Part shown: piece after piece, positions 21,338 to 31,676 of the stretch
Numbering within the stretch: the stretch's first letter is position 1
Layout: the number at the start of each line of letters is the position of its first letter
Origin: Periplaneta americana
Taxonomy: Eukaryota > Arthropoda > Insecta > Blattodea > Blattidae
Assembly (NCBI RefSeq): GCF_040183065.1
Contig: NC_091126.1
Coordinates: 142,601,704-142,665,703, forward strand
Length of the DNA stretch: 64,000 bases
Direction of reading: 5' to 3'
Program-made: the position numbers and the translations under genes
Notes under the pieces: generated by a model
Told to the model about the DNA's origin: nothing
Seen by the model: the letters and a program-made list of their open reading frames with translations, nothing else
Databases searched by the model: none

Positions 21338-22442
21338 AGGTCCCTAAGCCAAATAACGCCATGTATACCTTTAACGCCACCCTATTAAAATTTGTTAACG
21401 ACACAAGTTTTCGGTAGTGCACTACTATAGCCTGCATTGGCTTGCAATCTAGTGATGAAATGAGTTACTAGCTGTCCGCTGACATTTACGAGTGACATTA
21501 TATTCCATCATTTTCCTGTTGTGTGTTGGTAGTGAATGGCTGTTCTTATATCAAGGTAAGAGGCAATATTTTATTTTGTGTGTTGAGAAAATAATAACTA
21601 TATTAAACTATATATTTTCGTGATCCTTAAACATTCTTCTATGTATAGAAAGTATTTGCTACCTATAAAATTTGAAAATGTTAGAGAAACAGGCATGTCA
21701 TGTTTTCAAGTGCTCAGTAGCGCTTTAACGCCATGTGGCGTTAAAGGTCTACAGACAAAATTTTAGGTTATGTTAGTACTAAGGCTGACAGTACAGCATC
21801 AGTGTGAAAACATCAGGAAAATCACTAAGCTTTCAACTTACAAATGTTTAGAATGTGCAGTGATGATATTGGTTCAATATTATCGAACTCTTATTTTTTT
21901 TTTTATTTTACATAACTTAAATTTTTTGTTTTACTTATTGGAAAATATTCATATTAAACTAAGGAAAATGCTTTTGTGTTTAATAACTTTCTATTGTTTC
22001 ACATTATCTCTTTTTTTAAAGTAAGGAGTCACTGGAAAACACATTTTCCTAATCCATCTGGAGTTTCAGTTTCAGATCAAGAATCTTTCATTAGTAATGA
22101 CTGATTTTGTATCTTTTATTAACAGAAACTCAAATTTACAGTAGTCACTTAGTTCAATTTGTGTTGCTTAGGAAAAATAATTCATTAACAATTATAAGTG
22201 TATAGGTTACTAGAAAATAGTTGGCGTTATTTGGACAACCTGTTCCTAATAACGCCAGTTTACAAAGTTTTCCTATTTGAGTTCTAATTCTTGTTCGGTA
22301 TATAATATATCCATTTTCATTGTGCTATTTTGTAAAGATAAGATTACAGTTTCTATTTAATAATTTTCGTGTTTGTACATAACTTATTTCCAGAGCAAAA
22401 GTGACTGAAGTGTTAGGGTGGCGTTATTTTGTACGTGTACCT
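21338..22442. mobile_element. 1.1 kb TA-flanked element with TTTAACGCCA motifs
   Basis: The LINE breaks at CGTACAATA (TA 21336-21337) and resumes at TATTCTCGTC (TA 22443-22444). Ends AGGTCCCTAAGCCAAATAAC and reversed AGGTACACGTACAAAATAAC are inverted. The interior repeats AACGCCA in both orientations, including the perfect palindrome TTTAACGCCA-TG-TGGCGTTAAA near 21724. No transposase was recognised. Confidence 0.7.
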
Positions 22443-22533
22443 TATTCTCGTCACGAGACAAAATCATATACTTTGTCTTTTCGGGATTTACTTCCAAACC
22501 TATCTCTTTACTTGCTACTTGATAGTTCATATT

Positions 22534-22534
<1 letters not shown>

Positions 22535-22596
<62 letters not shown>
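22535..22596. repeat. AAT microsatellite
   Basis: About twenty AAT units in the right part of the hAT shell. Asn-only frames here are artefacts. Confidence 0.92.
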
Positions 22597-22597
<1 letters not shown>

Positions 22598-22690
22598 ACA
22601 ACATTTAAAGTACCGATAATATAAATTGTAAACAGTTTTTCATAATGACCCCGCTCTTGGCAAAATTTTTCGTACGCCACTGATGTTATT

Positions 22691-23154
22691 GCCATTTAAA
22701 TATGTTACGCGCATAGACTCATAGATAAACGTTATTCAAAGTTAAAAATTTGTCTTTTGTACCGTCTAGCAAGGTGCTGCCTGGTGGCGCAATAATGATA
22801 TAACAGTATAACCATAATTTATATGTTATTTTGAAGACAAAACTTCAAAGTTAATTTTAAATACATAGGCTAAAATAAAATAAGAAACATGCACAAGTAC
22901 ATTACTAGAAGTTATTCAACTCTAACACCTTCAGTTCGAGGCTATCGCTTTATTACTCATTGTTCTTATGACGCTTACTTATCAATTGAATGCAGTTATA
23001 GCTGGAGACAGATTTCCAGCTTGATAACAGTGCGTTGTTCCGGATGCAAGAAGAAGCATAACATCCAAGTTGCACAACACAAATCAGTCACCACTCATTG
23101 TGGTAGAAGGTGCTGGAAGGAAGCTGGAGGTCAGCGCTCCTGGTGCCAATAGTG
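22691..23154. other. No clear gene; possible LTR sequence
   Basis: An 87-codon open frame (22889-23152) has no domain I recognise. It lies directly before a leader-like segment shared with 63600-63715, so it may be part of an old LTR. Confidence 0.3.
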
Positions 23155-23315
23155 CACATAAATTGTAACATTTCATTCGAGTGGTGACGCTGACCGTGCG
23201 AAGGAGTTGTGCAAGCGTTGACCGTGGACGAAGAGTTGACCATGGAGGAAGAATACGAAGACAGATTTTGTAAGTATTCAGCGTGCTAAAACCTTTTCAG
23301 TTTCAAATCTCCAAG

Positions 23316-23372
<57 letters not shown>
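23155..23372 (+). repeat. LTR-retroelement-like leader, copy 1, plus ATT run
   Basis: GTAACATTTCATTCGAGTGGTGACGC resembles an LTR end followed by a primer-binding-like TGGTGAC box. About 80 bases on comes ATGGAGGAAGAATACGAAG and TTTTGTAAGTATTCAGCGTG (consensus splice donor GTAAGT), then GCTAAAACCTTTTC. The same order is found at 63600-63710. ATT units follow at 23316-23372. Confidence 0.42.
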
Positions 23373-23373
<1 letters not shown>

Positions 23374-23447
23374 TACTACTATCATTTTCGGAATTTGCGT
23401 ACTGTGCAACAAAACGTTCAACTGTATAGGTGAAATGCTAAACCGTA

Positions 23448-24095
23448 AAGGCTCATTCACAATGAAAATTAAACATACGTATTTTTTTTATTGGGTTATT
23501 TTACGACGCTGTATCAACATCTAGGTTATTTAGCGTCTGAATGATATGAAGGTGATAATGCCGGTGAAATGAGTCCAGGGTCCAGCACCGAAAGTTACCC
23601 AGCATTTGCTCGTATTGAGTTGAGGAAAACCCCGGAAAAAACCTCAACCAGGTAACTTGCCCCGACCGGGATTCGAACCCGGGCCACCTGGTTTCGCGGC
23701 CAGACGCGCTGACCGTTACTCCACAGGTGTGGACTTAAACATACGTAAGCGTTAATTTAAGAAACGTTACGGTAAAATCGAGAAGTCATACCATCATTCA
23801 CGATAGGAACATAAACATAACAGCAAACATACTTGGTGACCATGGAAACATAATAACGACGCCATTTCCTCATATTCTGTCGTATACTTCAGCGCTCCAC
23901 CATTGTGTTCTGTTTGAAAATCACGTAAGCATAAGCATGAAAGTTTGGAGTTTGCAAACTTTCATGTTAACGTCTTACAGTAATGTTAATGTCAGTGTTC
24001 ATGTGAATCACTGTGAATGATCCCATTTGGTAGCCTGGCCGCAAACTTCTGTTTTATGTTACGGTCATGTTTAATTTTCATTTTGAATGGGCCTT
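23448..24095. mobile_element. TA-flanked MITE carrying a SINE
   Basis: Ends AAGGCTCATTCACAATGAAA and reversed AAGGCCCATTCAAAATGAAA continue pairing through ATTAAACAT; TA at 23446-23447 and 24096-24097. A family A SINE (23482-23734) lies inside; net length about 380 bp. No coding content. Confidence 0.78.
23482..23734 (-). mobile_element. tRNA-derived SINE, family A
   Basis: Full copy, target duplication TTAAACATACGTA at 23469-23481 and 23735-23747. Minus-strand B box GGGTTCGAATCCC, head CCACACCTGTGGAGTAACGG. Confidence 0.95.
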
Positions 24096-24097
24096 TA

Positions 24098-24540
24098 GTC
24101 TTTCATCATTGTCGACAATCCCAGAACGCTTGTAAAATGAGACCTACAAACGTATAAGAGATGAAATACTACGAGACATGAGAATTTAGTAGGCGATATG
24201 GTGAAACTAGCGTTGAGGTAGTTCCGTTGATTTCGGGAGTGAAAATCGTTGAATTTATGAGGGATGTTTTTTTTGTGAATATGCAGTTGATCGTATGTAC
24301 AAGGCATAACAATACCGGTCAATCTTCATTTTCCTATTGCCACTTCCAGCGGACTCCTTACGAATATTCACACGTTTATCACTGGGATTGTGACGCTGGA
24401 AATCAATTCAGAACACTTTTATCACAGCCGCGACACATTTCAATTTTTATTGTGCAATGCATATGCAATTATCACTACAATGACACAATAATTCTTGCAG
24501 ATAACACAGAATCAACTTAGGAAACGTAATTAACATAGTC
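24098..24540. other. No gene recognised
   Basis: Overlapping frames on opposite strands (24095-24520) have no domain signature; treated as chance. Confidence 0.35.
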
Positions 24541-24915
24541 GCAGTTTCACTTCACTTCCACTAGATGACTCTGACTTCCAGCAGATGATAGGCTATAGGT
24601 GTAGCAGGGAAATGAAATGAAACTAATGTGAGGAATGTAACAACAGGTGTGCTAAACGTGTGGAATATTACAATAGGTGTGTAGTACGTTAGGTTAGGTT
24701 AGGTTAGGTGTGTAACATTATATGAATGGTTACCACAGTTGGCGACACTGCAATCATTCTCCCACTCCACCTCAAATTACGTCACAACGACGAAATATGG
24801 CCGCCTTCTTCATTCAAGTACAACGATTTTCCTATATAAGTAAGGAACCTATTTGGGGAGGGGTGGGTGGGAACACAGCTCTCCCAGTGATCACATCGAG
24901 TTTCTACTACTCCAC
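24541..24915 (+). repeat. Repeat X copy 1, with four TTAGG units
   Basis: Contains GAAATATGGCCGCCTTCTTC and a G-rich GGGGAGGGGTGGGTGGG stretch shared, inverted, with 26757-26990; its left part (TCCACTAGATGACT) is related to 28060-28310, also inverted. Four exact TTAGG units stand at 24689-24708. Confidence 0.6.
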
Positions 24916-25399
24916 ACTACAAAATTAAGGTATTTTCAGTGTTTGTTTTTAATTCCCTATACTGGAAATATCAAATTCAAGATTCACCACAAAACCACTG
25001 AACTAACCAAACCTAACCTGTCACAGATTCGTATAAACGGAATACGAAGGGAACTACCTGAGCGCTAGTTTAACAAGTAATATACCTTTTTTAAAGTATT
25101 AATGTAATAATCTTTCTTTCTTCAATTCACTTTTAGTTCAATTTCATTGTTTGTATGTTTTTGACCTGGTGGAGTGCACGACAAGGCAGGAGAGCGGAAG
25201 ACAAGGGCTTATTTACGGGTGAATCGTGCAAATTTGATGCTTTATAAGGAAAAAAACGTTCGCTGCTGTAGGTTTGTTGTCAGCAGTTTGTGATTAGGTT
25301 GCAGACCTACCAAATTTCTCGAGTCATCCGTATTAGCTCCCGACTTCCGTTCTCTCACATGGACGATAATCTCTTGGATTTATAAGCAAATTCGGTTAA

Positions 25400-25800
25400 A
25401 CGAGCGCTGAGGTAGCTCTCTTCCCACATCGCTTACATACCTTCCTCTGTAATACCAACATAACTTTGGCGACATTATGAAAATTTCACGCTAGTGTACA
25501 CTCAGGCTACACCTTGCCTATACGAATCTGTGACTGGTTAGGTTAGGTTAGTTTAGGCTTTTGTTATGTCTTGTATATACGAATCTTTGACAAGTTAGGT
25601 TAGTTTAGGCTTTTATTATGCCTTGCATTAACGAATCTCTGCAGGAATTTCAAAACCTGGTGATTATTGTTTGGTGATGTCAGTGTAATCCGACATGGAA
25701 ACGAAGTTACACTACAGAAATTTTGTGTCTATTTCATTATCAGTTGTTGTGTTTCACTGTATTCCAGTGGTTATTGAATTAATGCAAGTTTTACGTTCTC
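25400..25800 (+). repeat. Repeat Z copy 1 with TTAGG-bearing minisatellite
   Basis: Three ~55 bp units (about 25520-25650) of GTTAGGTTAGTTTAGGCTTT followed by a variant of TATGCCTTG-TATACGAATCT. The same units recur at 49385-49545, and both flanks match the sequence around the hAT at 45723-49361. Confidence 0.65.
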
Positions 25801-26120
25801 ACATTACATCGTATCGTGTCTTTTATGTCCCTACGTTCCTTTCCTGCAATAGAAATCACAACGTTTGCACTTTCATTATCATACAACTCTCATTTCATAC
25901 GTAATTTACTACATTTCCGAACAATTTCCTTTACTTGAAATATTTCTCTATAAAATCCTTGACTTTTGAGATCCATCTCCGCAAGAAATCCCCTACAAAT
26001 TCGACGAGTTTCACTTCCAAAACTATCGAAACTTACCTCAACACTCGTTTTTCCGGAAAATAATTTTTAGCGGTGATCGCATAACATTCACTTTTAATGT
26101 CAGGTTTATGTCCCATTATT

Positions 26121-26368
26121 TATTTTTATTATTTTACGACGCTGTATCAACATCTAGGTTATTTAGCGTCTGAATGAAATGAAGGTGATAATGCCAGTGA
26201 AGTGAGTCCGGGATCCAGCACCGAAAGTTACCCAGCATTTGCTTGTATTGGGTTGAGGGAAAATCCCGGAAAAAACCTCAACCAGATAACTTGCCCCGAC
26301 CGGGATTCGAACCCGGGCTACCTGGTTTCGCGGCCAGACGCGCTGACCGTTACTCCACAGGTGTGGAC
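26121..26368 (-). mobile_element. tRNA-derived SINE, family A
   Basis: Full copy with target duplication ATGTCCCATTATT at 26108-26120 and 26369-26381. The ATT microsatellite that follows (26376-26440) was present at the target. Minus-strand tRNA-like head and B box as in the family. Confidence 0.94.
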
Positions 26369-26374
26369 ATGTCC

Positions 26375-26375
<1 letters not shown>

Positions 26376-26440
<65 letters not shown>
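26376..26440. repeat. ATT microsatellite
   Basis: About 21 ATT units; source of poly-Tyr, poly-Ile and poly-Asn frames on both strands. Confidence 0.92.
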
Positions 26441-26756
26441 ATAAACTACACAACTTACTAAATTCCAATCTCCCACATATCATTTGTCGTAAGGTTTAAG
26501 GTCTGATTTTTAATGCACTCTGCGTTTGTCGATGAATAGTTTTGTAGATTTTTCGCAAACACGATAAATTTTAAAAGTACTAAATGCTGTCAAAATGAGG
26601 AATTTTGTGTTTAGAAGCATGTCAAGTGTATTACCGCAGTTTTCAATCCGCGATAAAATGCGAAAATGAATAGAAAATGCGAAATTTAGGTGAAGGTTAT
26701 TTATTTACCTGGCAGTATAGGAAATTGCTAAAATACCTCGAAAATGCATTGGATTT

Positions 26757-26990
26757 ATAGTATGAGATACTGAAAATTGGATGTGTTCACTAGGAGAGTT
26801 GTATGCCCACCCAACCCGCTCCAAATACATACCTTACATATATACCAAAATCGTCGTTCGTGAATGAAGAACACGGCCATATTTCGTGAATGTGATATAA
26901 TTTGAGGGTGAGAATGGAGGGGTTTCAGTGTCGTGAACATAGTAGTAATACTACTGTCTTCCTCCGACGAGTTTAGCGCTGGGACCTGAG
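26757..26990 (-). repeat. Repeat X copy 2
   Basis: Minus strand contains GAAATATGGCCGTGTTCTTC, ATTCACGAACGACGATTTTG and a TTGGGTGGGCATACAACTCT stretch matching copy 1 at 24735-24900. Confidence 0.6.
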
Positions 26991-27540
26991 GTATTCTTGT
27001 CATCGGTGAGGGGGGGGTTGCAGGTAGATTCTATTGTTGCTACAACCAAGCCGAGCCGAGCGGAGTGGGAAGTATTAATCGTCCAAAAATATGTAGTCTT
27101 CAGTTTGTAGTAGTGTGTGAATATGTCATATACATATTGTTTACCTAAGCCTATATGGTTTTGTTATTAATATATTAAATATATTGTTGCAATTTTTGCT
27201 CAAACATCTCCCTGATGTCAGCTATGTTAATATTATATGAATTACTCATATTAAATATTTCACCGTTACAAGTCATTTTTAAGGAAATATGTTGTAAAAA
27301 AGATTTTGGTTTTATTCTATTGGAATTTTAGAATATGTTTGATTGGTATCGTGAAAAACACGATTCCTAATGTCATGCGAAAATCATTTGTTGGTGATAT
27401 CTTAAAATAAAAATCAAGTAGTTTTACTTCTCAAGTGAGTTCAGCAGTAGCCTACAGTATATTTAAATTGATTACTTTACAAATTTAATTCAATTCCACT
27501 AATCACTCAATTTTATAGTATGATTCTTCTTTTCATTTAT
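26991..27540. other. No gene seen
   Basis: AT-rich sequence without a recognised element. Confidence 0.4.
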
Positions 27541-27627
27541 ATTATTGTAGTTGTTTTATGATTTTTCTTTTTACTTATTTTATTGTATTTGTATTTTTGG
27601 TGGTGTGATGGCCTTAACTTCACCAGA
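27541..27627 (+). mobile_element. LINE 3' tail, degenerate
   Basis: GTATTTGTATTTTTGGTGGTG and GATGGCCTTAACTTCACCAG match the 3' end at 13440-13495, but the first half of the hairpin (AGAGAAGGCC) is deleted. An AAAT tail leads into the microsatellite. Confidence 0.62.
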
Positions 27628-27774
27628 ATAAATAAATAAATAGATAGATAGATAGATAGATAGATAGATGGATGGATGGATGGATGGATGGATGGATGGA
27701 TGGATGGATGGATGGATGGATGGATGGATGGATGGATGGATGGACGGACGGACGGACGGACGGACGGACGGACG

Positions 27775-27805
<31 letters not shown>

Positions 27806-27812
27806 AGACAGA
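27628..27812. repeat. Compound tetranucleotide microsatellite
   Basis: Successive blocks of AAAT, ATAG, ATGG (about 18 units), ACGG (about 9) and ACAG (about 6), each differing from its neighbour by one base. It follows a LINE AAAT tail, so it probably grew from it. Frames here (MDGW, SIHP repeats) are artefacts. Confidence 0.93.
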
Positions 27813-28059
27813 TAAAATTTTCTACAATACTTTCCTTTTCTGAACACGTAAGTAGGAATGGTTGTATCTCTATCTCGCCAAAAAATACGTTAGAAAACTA
27901 ATAGACAAAATGTTCTCGTAAACTGGGCGAATTTTTTCAGTATGATTATACTTCTTTCCAGACTGCCGCTGTCACTGTTCCCTCCCACTCCAGTACTGCG
28001 CTAGAATAGTCGGAACCGCATTCTTCTCAGCACTAAACTCCTGAGAGAATGACAGTACA

Positions 28060-28310
28060 CATCTAAACTAACCTAACCTCTCAGATAATACTCCACATCT
28101 AACCTAACCTGTCGCATAATACACACCTAATCTAACCTAACATAATATAACCTGTCACATAATACTGCACACTTGTATTAACATTCTTCACGTTTAGTAT
28201 CATTTCGTTTGCATATATTGCTATACTTTCTACGTGCTGTGTTGGGTGCCACCTAGTGGAACTGGACCGTGATGGCGGGGAGAAAATACGGCAACTTTAA
28301 TAATAGCATC
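28060..28310 (-). repeat. Repeat X-related copy rich in CCTAA
   Basis: Multiple TAACCTAACCT words and GTGCCACCTAGTGGAACTGG resemble the inverted sequence at 24541-24710. Confidence 0.5.
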
Positions 28311-28407
28311 TTCTTCTTTGAGTGTGTTTTTTTATAATAAGTGGGTTTATGTAGTGATAATTCCAAAATATGTATGTATGTATGTATGTATGTGTATATA
28401 TATATAG

Positions 28408-29060
28408 TCGCTCTCGGTAGCGTAGTTGGTATAGCGCTGGCCTTCTATGCTCGAGGTTGCGAGTTCGATCCCTGCCGAGGTCGATGGCATTTAAGTGTGT
28501 TTAAGGAGAGGCAGAGGTGAATATTTCAAAATCCACAAAATTTATCCGGTTTGAAATTGATCATGGATACTAAGTATGTTATTAGTAATGGACATACCAA
28601 GTTTCAACTTTCTAAGTACAATAGTTCTGTAAATATTAATAATTTTATAAAACTTTATATTGTTTGCTATAAAATGCTCCATGCACTATATTGTAAGAAA
28701 TTTTCAATATTTATTTTTATTTATATGTTCAGAGAAGGTATATAAATAATGATAAGTATTAGTTTATTATGGGAATAATATAGTAATACAGTTACCTTGG
28801 TTTTAATTTCATACTTTTAAGGGCACAAAATCAAAAACTAACATCGGAATATCAAAATAAAGGTAATAAGAATGGAAAAAAAACCTAATTTTCATTTTTT
28901 CTTCAGTTTTGTTCGAAAATTTCACCTCTGCCTCCCCTTAAATGAGACAATCTCGTGTCAGCAGATTTACTGGCATGTAAAAGAACTCCTGCGGGACAAA
29001 AATTCCGGCACACCGGCGACGCTGATATAACCTCTGCAGTTGCGAGCGTCGTTAAATCAT
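28408..29060 (+). mobile_element. tRNA-derived SINE, family B, split by a MITE
   Basis: Part 1 (28408-28500) is a tRNA-like head: GGTAGCGTAGTTGGTATAGC (A box), a loop like Arg-UCU, and GAGTTCGATCCC (B box). Part 2 (28942-29060) is the body, ACTGGCATGTAAAAGAACTC to CAGTTGCGAGCGTCGTTAAA. The uninterrupted sequence at 45291-45513 shows the two parts are contiguous around one TTAA. Other copies: 58007, 60279. Confidence 0.92.
28505..28937. mobile_element. 433 bp TTAA-flanked MITE (piggyBac-like) inside a SINE
   Basis: TTAA at 28501-28504 and 28938-28941. Ends GGAGAGGCAGAGGTGA and reversed GGGGAGGCAGAGGTGA differ at one base. No transposase; a 64-codon frame inside has no domain. TTAA duplication is the hallmark of piggyBac-type insertion. 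Confidence 0.85.
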
Positions 29061-29147
29061 TATATGTATTTTTTCATTTTTTTTTCATTTCATTTGTTAT
29101 ATTCCACAGATATTACATGAGCAATGAAGTTTTAAGATGTGGAACAA

Positions 29148-29360
29148 GTAAAAAATTTTACAATATTACAATTACAATTTTTACAAATTTTTACAATATT
29201 TTACAATTTTTATACTTTTACAATTTTGTAATTTTCTACAATTTTTAACAATATTTTTACGAGCTGTAATGAGATGATATTACCCGGCATTTGCCTTATG
29301 GTTTGGGAAAACCTCGGTAAAAACCCAACCAGATAATGAGACCAAAGGGGGTGAAAAGAA
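29148..29360 (-). repeat. TTTACAAT low-complexity block and SINE family C fragment
   Basis: 29148-29260 is degenerate ACAATTTTT repeats. 29276-29360 read on the minus strand gives TCTGGTTGGGTTTTTACCGA GGTTTTCCCAAACC and GGCAAATGCCGGG, the middle of a family C SINE; head and tail are missing. Confidence 0.5.
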
Positions 29361-29385
29361 GTAAGGCTGAGGACTCCCTATAGAC

Positions 29386-29406
29386 AGACAGACACACACA
29401 CACACA

Positions 29407-29442
<36 letters not shown>

Positions 29443-29462
29443 CTCTCTCTCTGTGTGTGTGT
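29386..29462. repeat. CA/CT/TG dinucleotide microsatellite
   Basis: Blocks of CA, then CT (about 24 units with one CG), then TG. Confidence 0.93.
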
Positions 29463-29658
29463 GATAAAAGTGTTCAAAATTGCATTATAGCGCCCTATTG
29501 GCATTGATAAAAGTGTGCAATATTCGTTACATTAGAGGGCGAATGTCATTACGTTGGCGGGTGGATGCTCTACCTTGTACATGTATTGTAGGCCTAATGT
29601 TTCTGCGAAATAGGAGTGAAATTACGTTTTACGAGTCATTTTCACGAGTCATTTTTAT

Positions 29659-29659
<1 letters not shown>

Positions 29660-29697
<38 letters not shown>

Positions 29698-30036
29698 CCG
29701 TGGCACTACAGCCCGTGAAGGGCCTAGACCGACCAGTCGGCTGCTGGCCTCACGCCCACATGCCGAAGCAGAGGTGGACGATCATCCAACCAGAATAGAG
29801 GTATCGTGTTGTTAGCACGATGATCCCCCCAGCCGTTATAGCTGGTATCCGCAACCGGATTTCGCTACCTATCGTAGCTCCCCAAGTGCATCACAATGCT
29901 GGGTGGGCACCAGTCCCATACACTGGCCGAAATTTCATGAGAAAATTTCTTCCCCCATGAGGACTCGAACCAGCGCGCATTCCGTAACGCGAGTCCCAGG
30001 CAGGATGTCTTAGACCGCGACGCCACGGCGCGGGAC
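29660..30036 (-). mobile_element. tRNA-derived SINE, family D, with ATT tail
   Basis: Minus strand: head TGTCCCGCGCCGTGGCGTCG, B box GGTTCGAGTCC (about 29965), body with GGCCAGTGTATGGGACTGGT and GACTGGTCGGTCTAGGCCCT, 3' tail of AAT/ATT units (29661-29698). Target duplication AGTCATTTTTATA at 29647-29659 and 30037-30049. A 3' fragment of the family is at 34510. Confidence 0.9.
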
Positions 30037-30299
30037 AGTCATTTTTATAATTTTGTAAAAAAAATCCAAATCTATCTAAAAGCCCTGCTACATACAGCTT
30101 CTTACTTTTTTTTAAAATAGTTTCGTCATCCTTCCATTCTAGCTTGTACAGTGTGAACAGCACAGGAATGTAACAATCTGATACACTCTTTGTTGCTATC
30201 TGAACCGGTATTTCGCGTTGTCTACTAATTTAGTGCGTGTGCTAAAATATTGGCTACTTATGCAATGTCTTTGTGCAGTACACGCTATGGAATAATCGT

Positions 30300-30400
30300 T
30301 AGTGAAACAAGCGCGCCCGGGTTCAATTCTCGGTTGGGACAAGTTATCTGAGATTTGTTCCGAGGTTCTCTCTGAATCATTTAAAACAGAGCACCCTGGG
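30300..30400 (+). repeat. tRNA-like SINE fragment
   Basis: B-box-like CCCGGGTTCAATTCTCGG at 30316-30333 followed by GGGACAAGTTATCTGAG and GTTCCGAGGTTCTCTCT, a degenerate match to families A/C. Not delimited. Confidence 0.45.
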
Positions 30401-30600
30401 GCTAGCGTCTTTTACCCGCGGAGAACACAGTACACCAGCCGTGGCGAAAATGTGACTCGCGATCACATTGTGGCTCGCAATGATAGCTGTGCATTTCTCT
30501 TGCTTCCTACCTTCTCCAACCCCTACCCTCTCACTCACTGGAGTCAAACTCCGTTCCTTTTGTATTTGTCTCTGACCTGCGAGTGGCGTATCGTCGCAAT

Positions 30601-30759
30601 GTCTCTCTCAAAAAACAACGAAAGTTTCAAGTAGGATGGGAGGACGCATTCTTTTGCTGCCAATATGATGAGAATATTAAATGTATGATTTGTCCACAAG
30701 TATTACGAGGAAAACGGTTGTATAACATAAAACTGCATTATACTACATGTCACTCATGA
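30601..30759 (+). pseudogene. hAT transposase N-terminal BED zinc finger
   Basis: Frame: SLKKQRKFQVGWEDAFFCCQ, then DENIKCMICPQVLRGKRLYN, then IKLHYTTCH and a stop. The aromatic WEDAFF, C-x2-C (KCMIC) and H-x4-H (HYTTCH) are the BED finger layout used by hAT transposases to bind their ends. The ATG at 30599 is in another frame, so the native start is lost. Confidence 0.75.
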
Positions 30760-30802
30760 AACATTAAAAGGTTAATTGTTGTTGCTATTATTATTGTTAA
30801 AT

Positions 30803-30836
<34 letters not shown>

Positions 30837-30922
30837 CGGTACGTCGATCCTTTTTTAGAAGATGTACCAATAATGCGGTTAGGTCTTCAATTTAAACTCA
30901 CAGATTTACAATTTGATGTTAA

Positions 30923-31261
30923 ATGAAATCTAGATGTAAGGATTTGACAAATTTTGAACTTTTCAAATCTTTGCCAAAAAATAAATATCCGAAGCTTCGT
31001 TCTTTCTCCTGCTCTGTTGAAGCCATATTCGCTACAACTTATGTTTGTGAAAAATTATTTTCAACAATGAAAATAGTAAAAACCAAATTTAGATCACGAC
31101 TGACAGACAAAATATACCTTCGTGATCAACTATTACTGGCAGTAAGTGACATAATTCCTGATTTTGAAACTCTGTCCCAGAGTCATTCTGAAGACAGTTG
31201 TGATAATGTGTCCTATGTTTTCTTGTTCATTTCTTTCTTCGTTGTACGTACTAAACATTAG
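30923..31261 (+). pseudogene. hAT transposase C-terminal (dimerisation) region
   Basis: 112-codon frame with FELFKSLPKNKYPKLRSFSC, SVEAIFATTYVCEKLFSTMK, IVKTKFRSRLTDKIYLRDQL. The S-x-F-x-TYVCE-x-x-FS-x-MK-x-x-K-x-x-x-RS-x-LTD pattern is the C-terminal signature of GTF2IRD2/ZBED-type hAT transposases. It stays open here although the middle of the protein is deleted. Same region in broken form at 36580-36755. Confidence 0.82.
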
Positions 31262-31448
31262 TTCGTAACCTTGTACTGTATAAAATTATATTTAAGTGCT
31301 TGACGTAAGAAAAATGAAAATCCATTAACATCAAAGAGTTGCTTCACTTCCCCTTTGGGTGTCCGCCTCCCCCCATAGCTGCTATGCACGTTGCAGATTA
31401 CACAGTGGCTCGGCGCACGCTCGCATTTTCGCCACGGCTGCAGTACAC

Positions 31449-31631
31449 CATAGTGCACTCGCAGCTGCTAGCAGGTATGCTCTCTTCCTCTTCCTGCTGC
31501 ACGACGGGGCACGTGGGACTGCTCCGCTTACCTTTTGCACATTTCAGCATGTGCTGGCGACCACTGATTTAAAGTGTAAGTGCTGTGTAACTTTGAGCGT
31601 TGGTTCGCCATCATAATTATACTTCCCCTCT

Positions 31632-31676
<45 letters not shown>

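Larger units (their letters stand above)
19997..22518 (-). mobile_element. RTE-type LINE family L1a with three insertions
   Basis: Target duplication TTGATAGTTCAT at 19985-19996 and 22519-22530. The LINE pieces are 19997-20074, 20476-20809, 21056-21337 and 22445-22518, which join in order to the family sequence seen at 2323-3341: tail, [46 protein letters not shown] region, and the MSRDEN/YMI region. Insertions: a retro 3' end (20075), a MITE (20810) and a TA-flanked element (21338). The reading frame is broken in several places. Confidence 0.88.
19531..22682. mobile_element. hAT-type non-autonomous element hosting a nested LINE
   Basis: Ends CAGGGGCGTACGCAAG and, reversed, CAGTGGCGTACGAAAA are inverted repeats. 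The 8 bp flanks GTGTTATT (19523-19530) and ATGTTATT (22683-22690) match at 7 of 8, the hAT duplication size. After removal of the LINE (19985-22518) about 620 bp remain, with no transposase. An AAT run (22535-22596) lies in its right part. Confidence 0.72.
30436..31440 (+). mobile_element. Internally deleted hAT transposon with BED finger and C-terminal domain
   Basis: Ends CAGCCGTGGCGAAAATG and its exact complement (CATTTTCGCCACGGCTG at 31424-31440) are a 17 bp inverted repeat. CAGTACAC at 30428-30435 and 31441-31448 is a perfect 8 bp duplication, the hAT size. Between them are the first and last parts of a hAT transposase (30601-30759 and 30923-31261); the catalytic middle is gone. A CAT microsatellite (30806-30836) marks the deletion area. 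At 1005 bp it is about a third of a full element. Confidence 0.9.

Noticed and set aside
24689..24708. Chromosome end
   Set aside because: Four TTAGG units in the middle of other repeats are interstitial, not a telomere.
27620..27901. MDGWMDGW and SIHPSIHP proteins
   Set aside because: Pure microsatellite translation.
31339..31616. Two plus-strand frames of 77-85 codons
   Set aside because: They span the right end of a hAT element and its flank, overlap in different frames, and have no recognisable domain.
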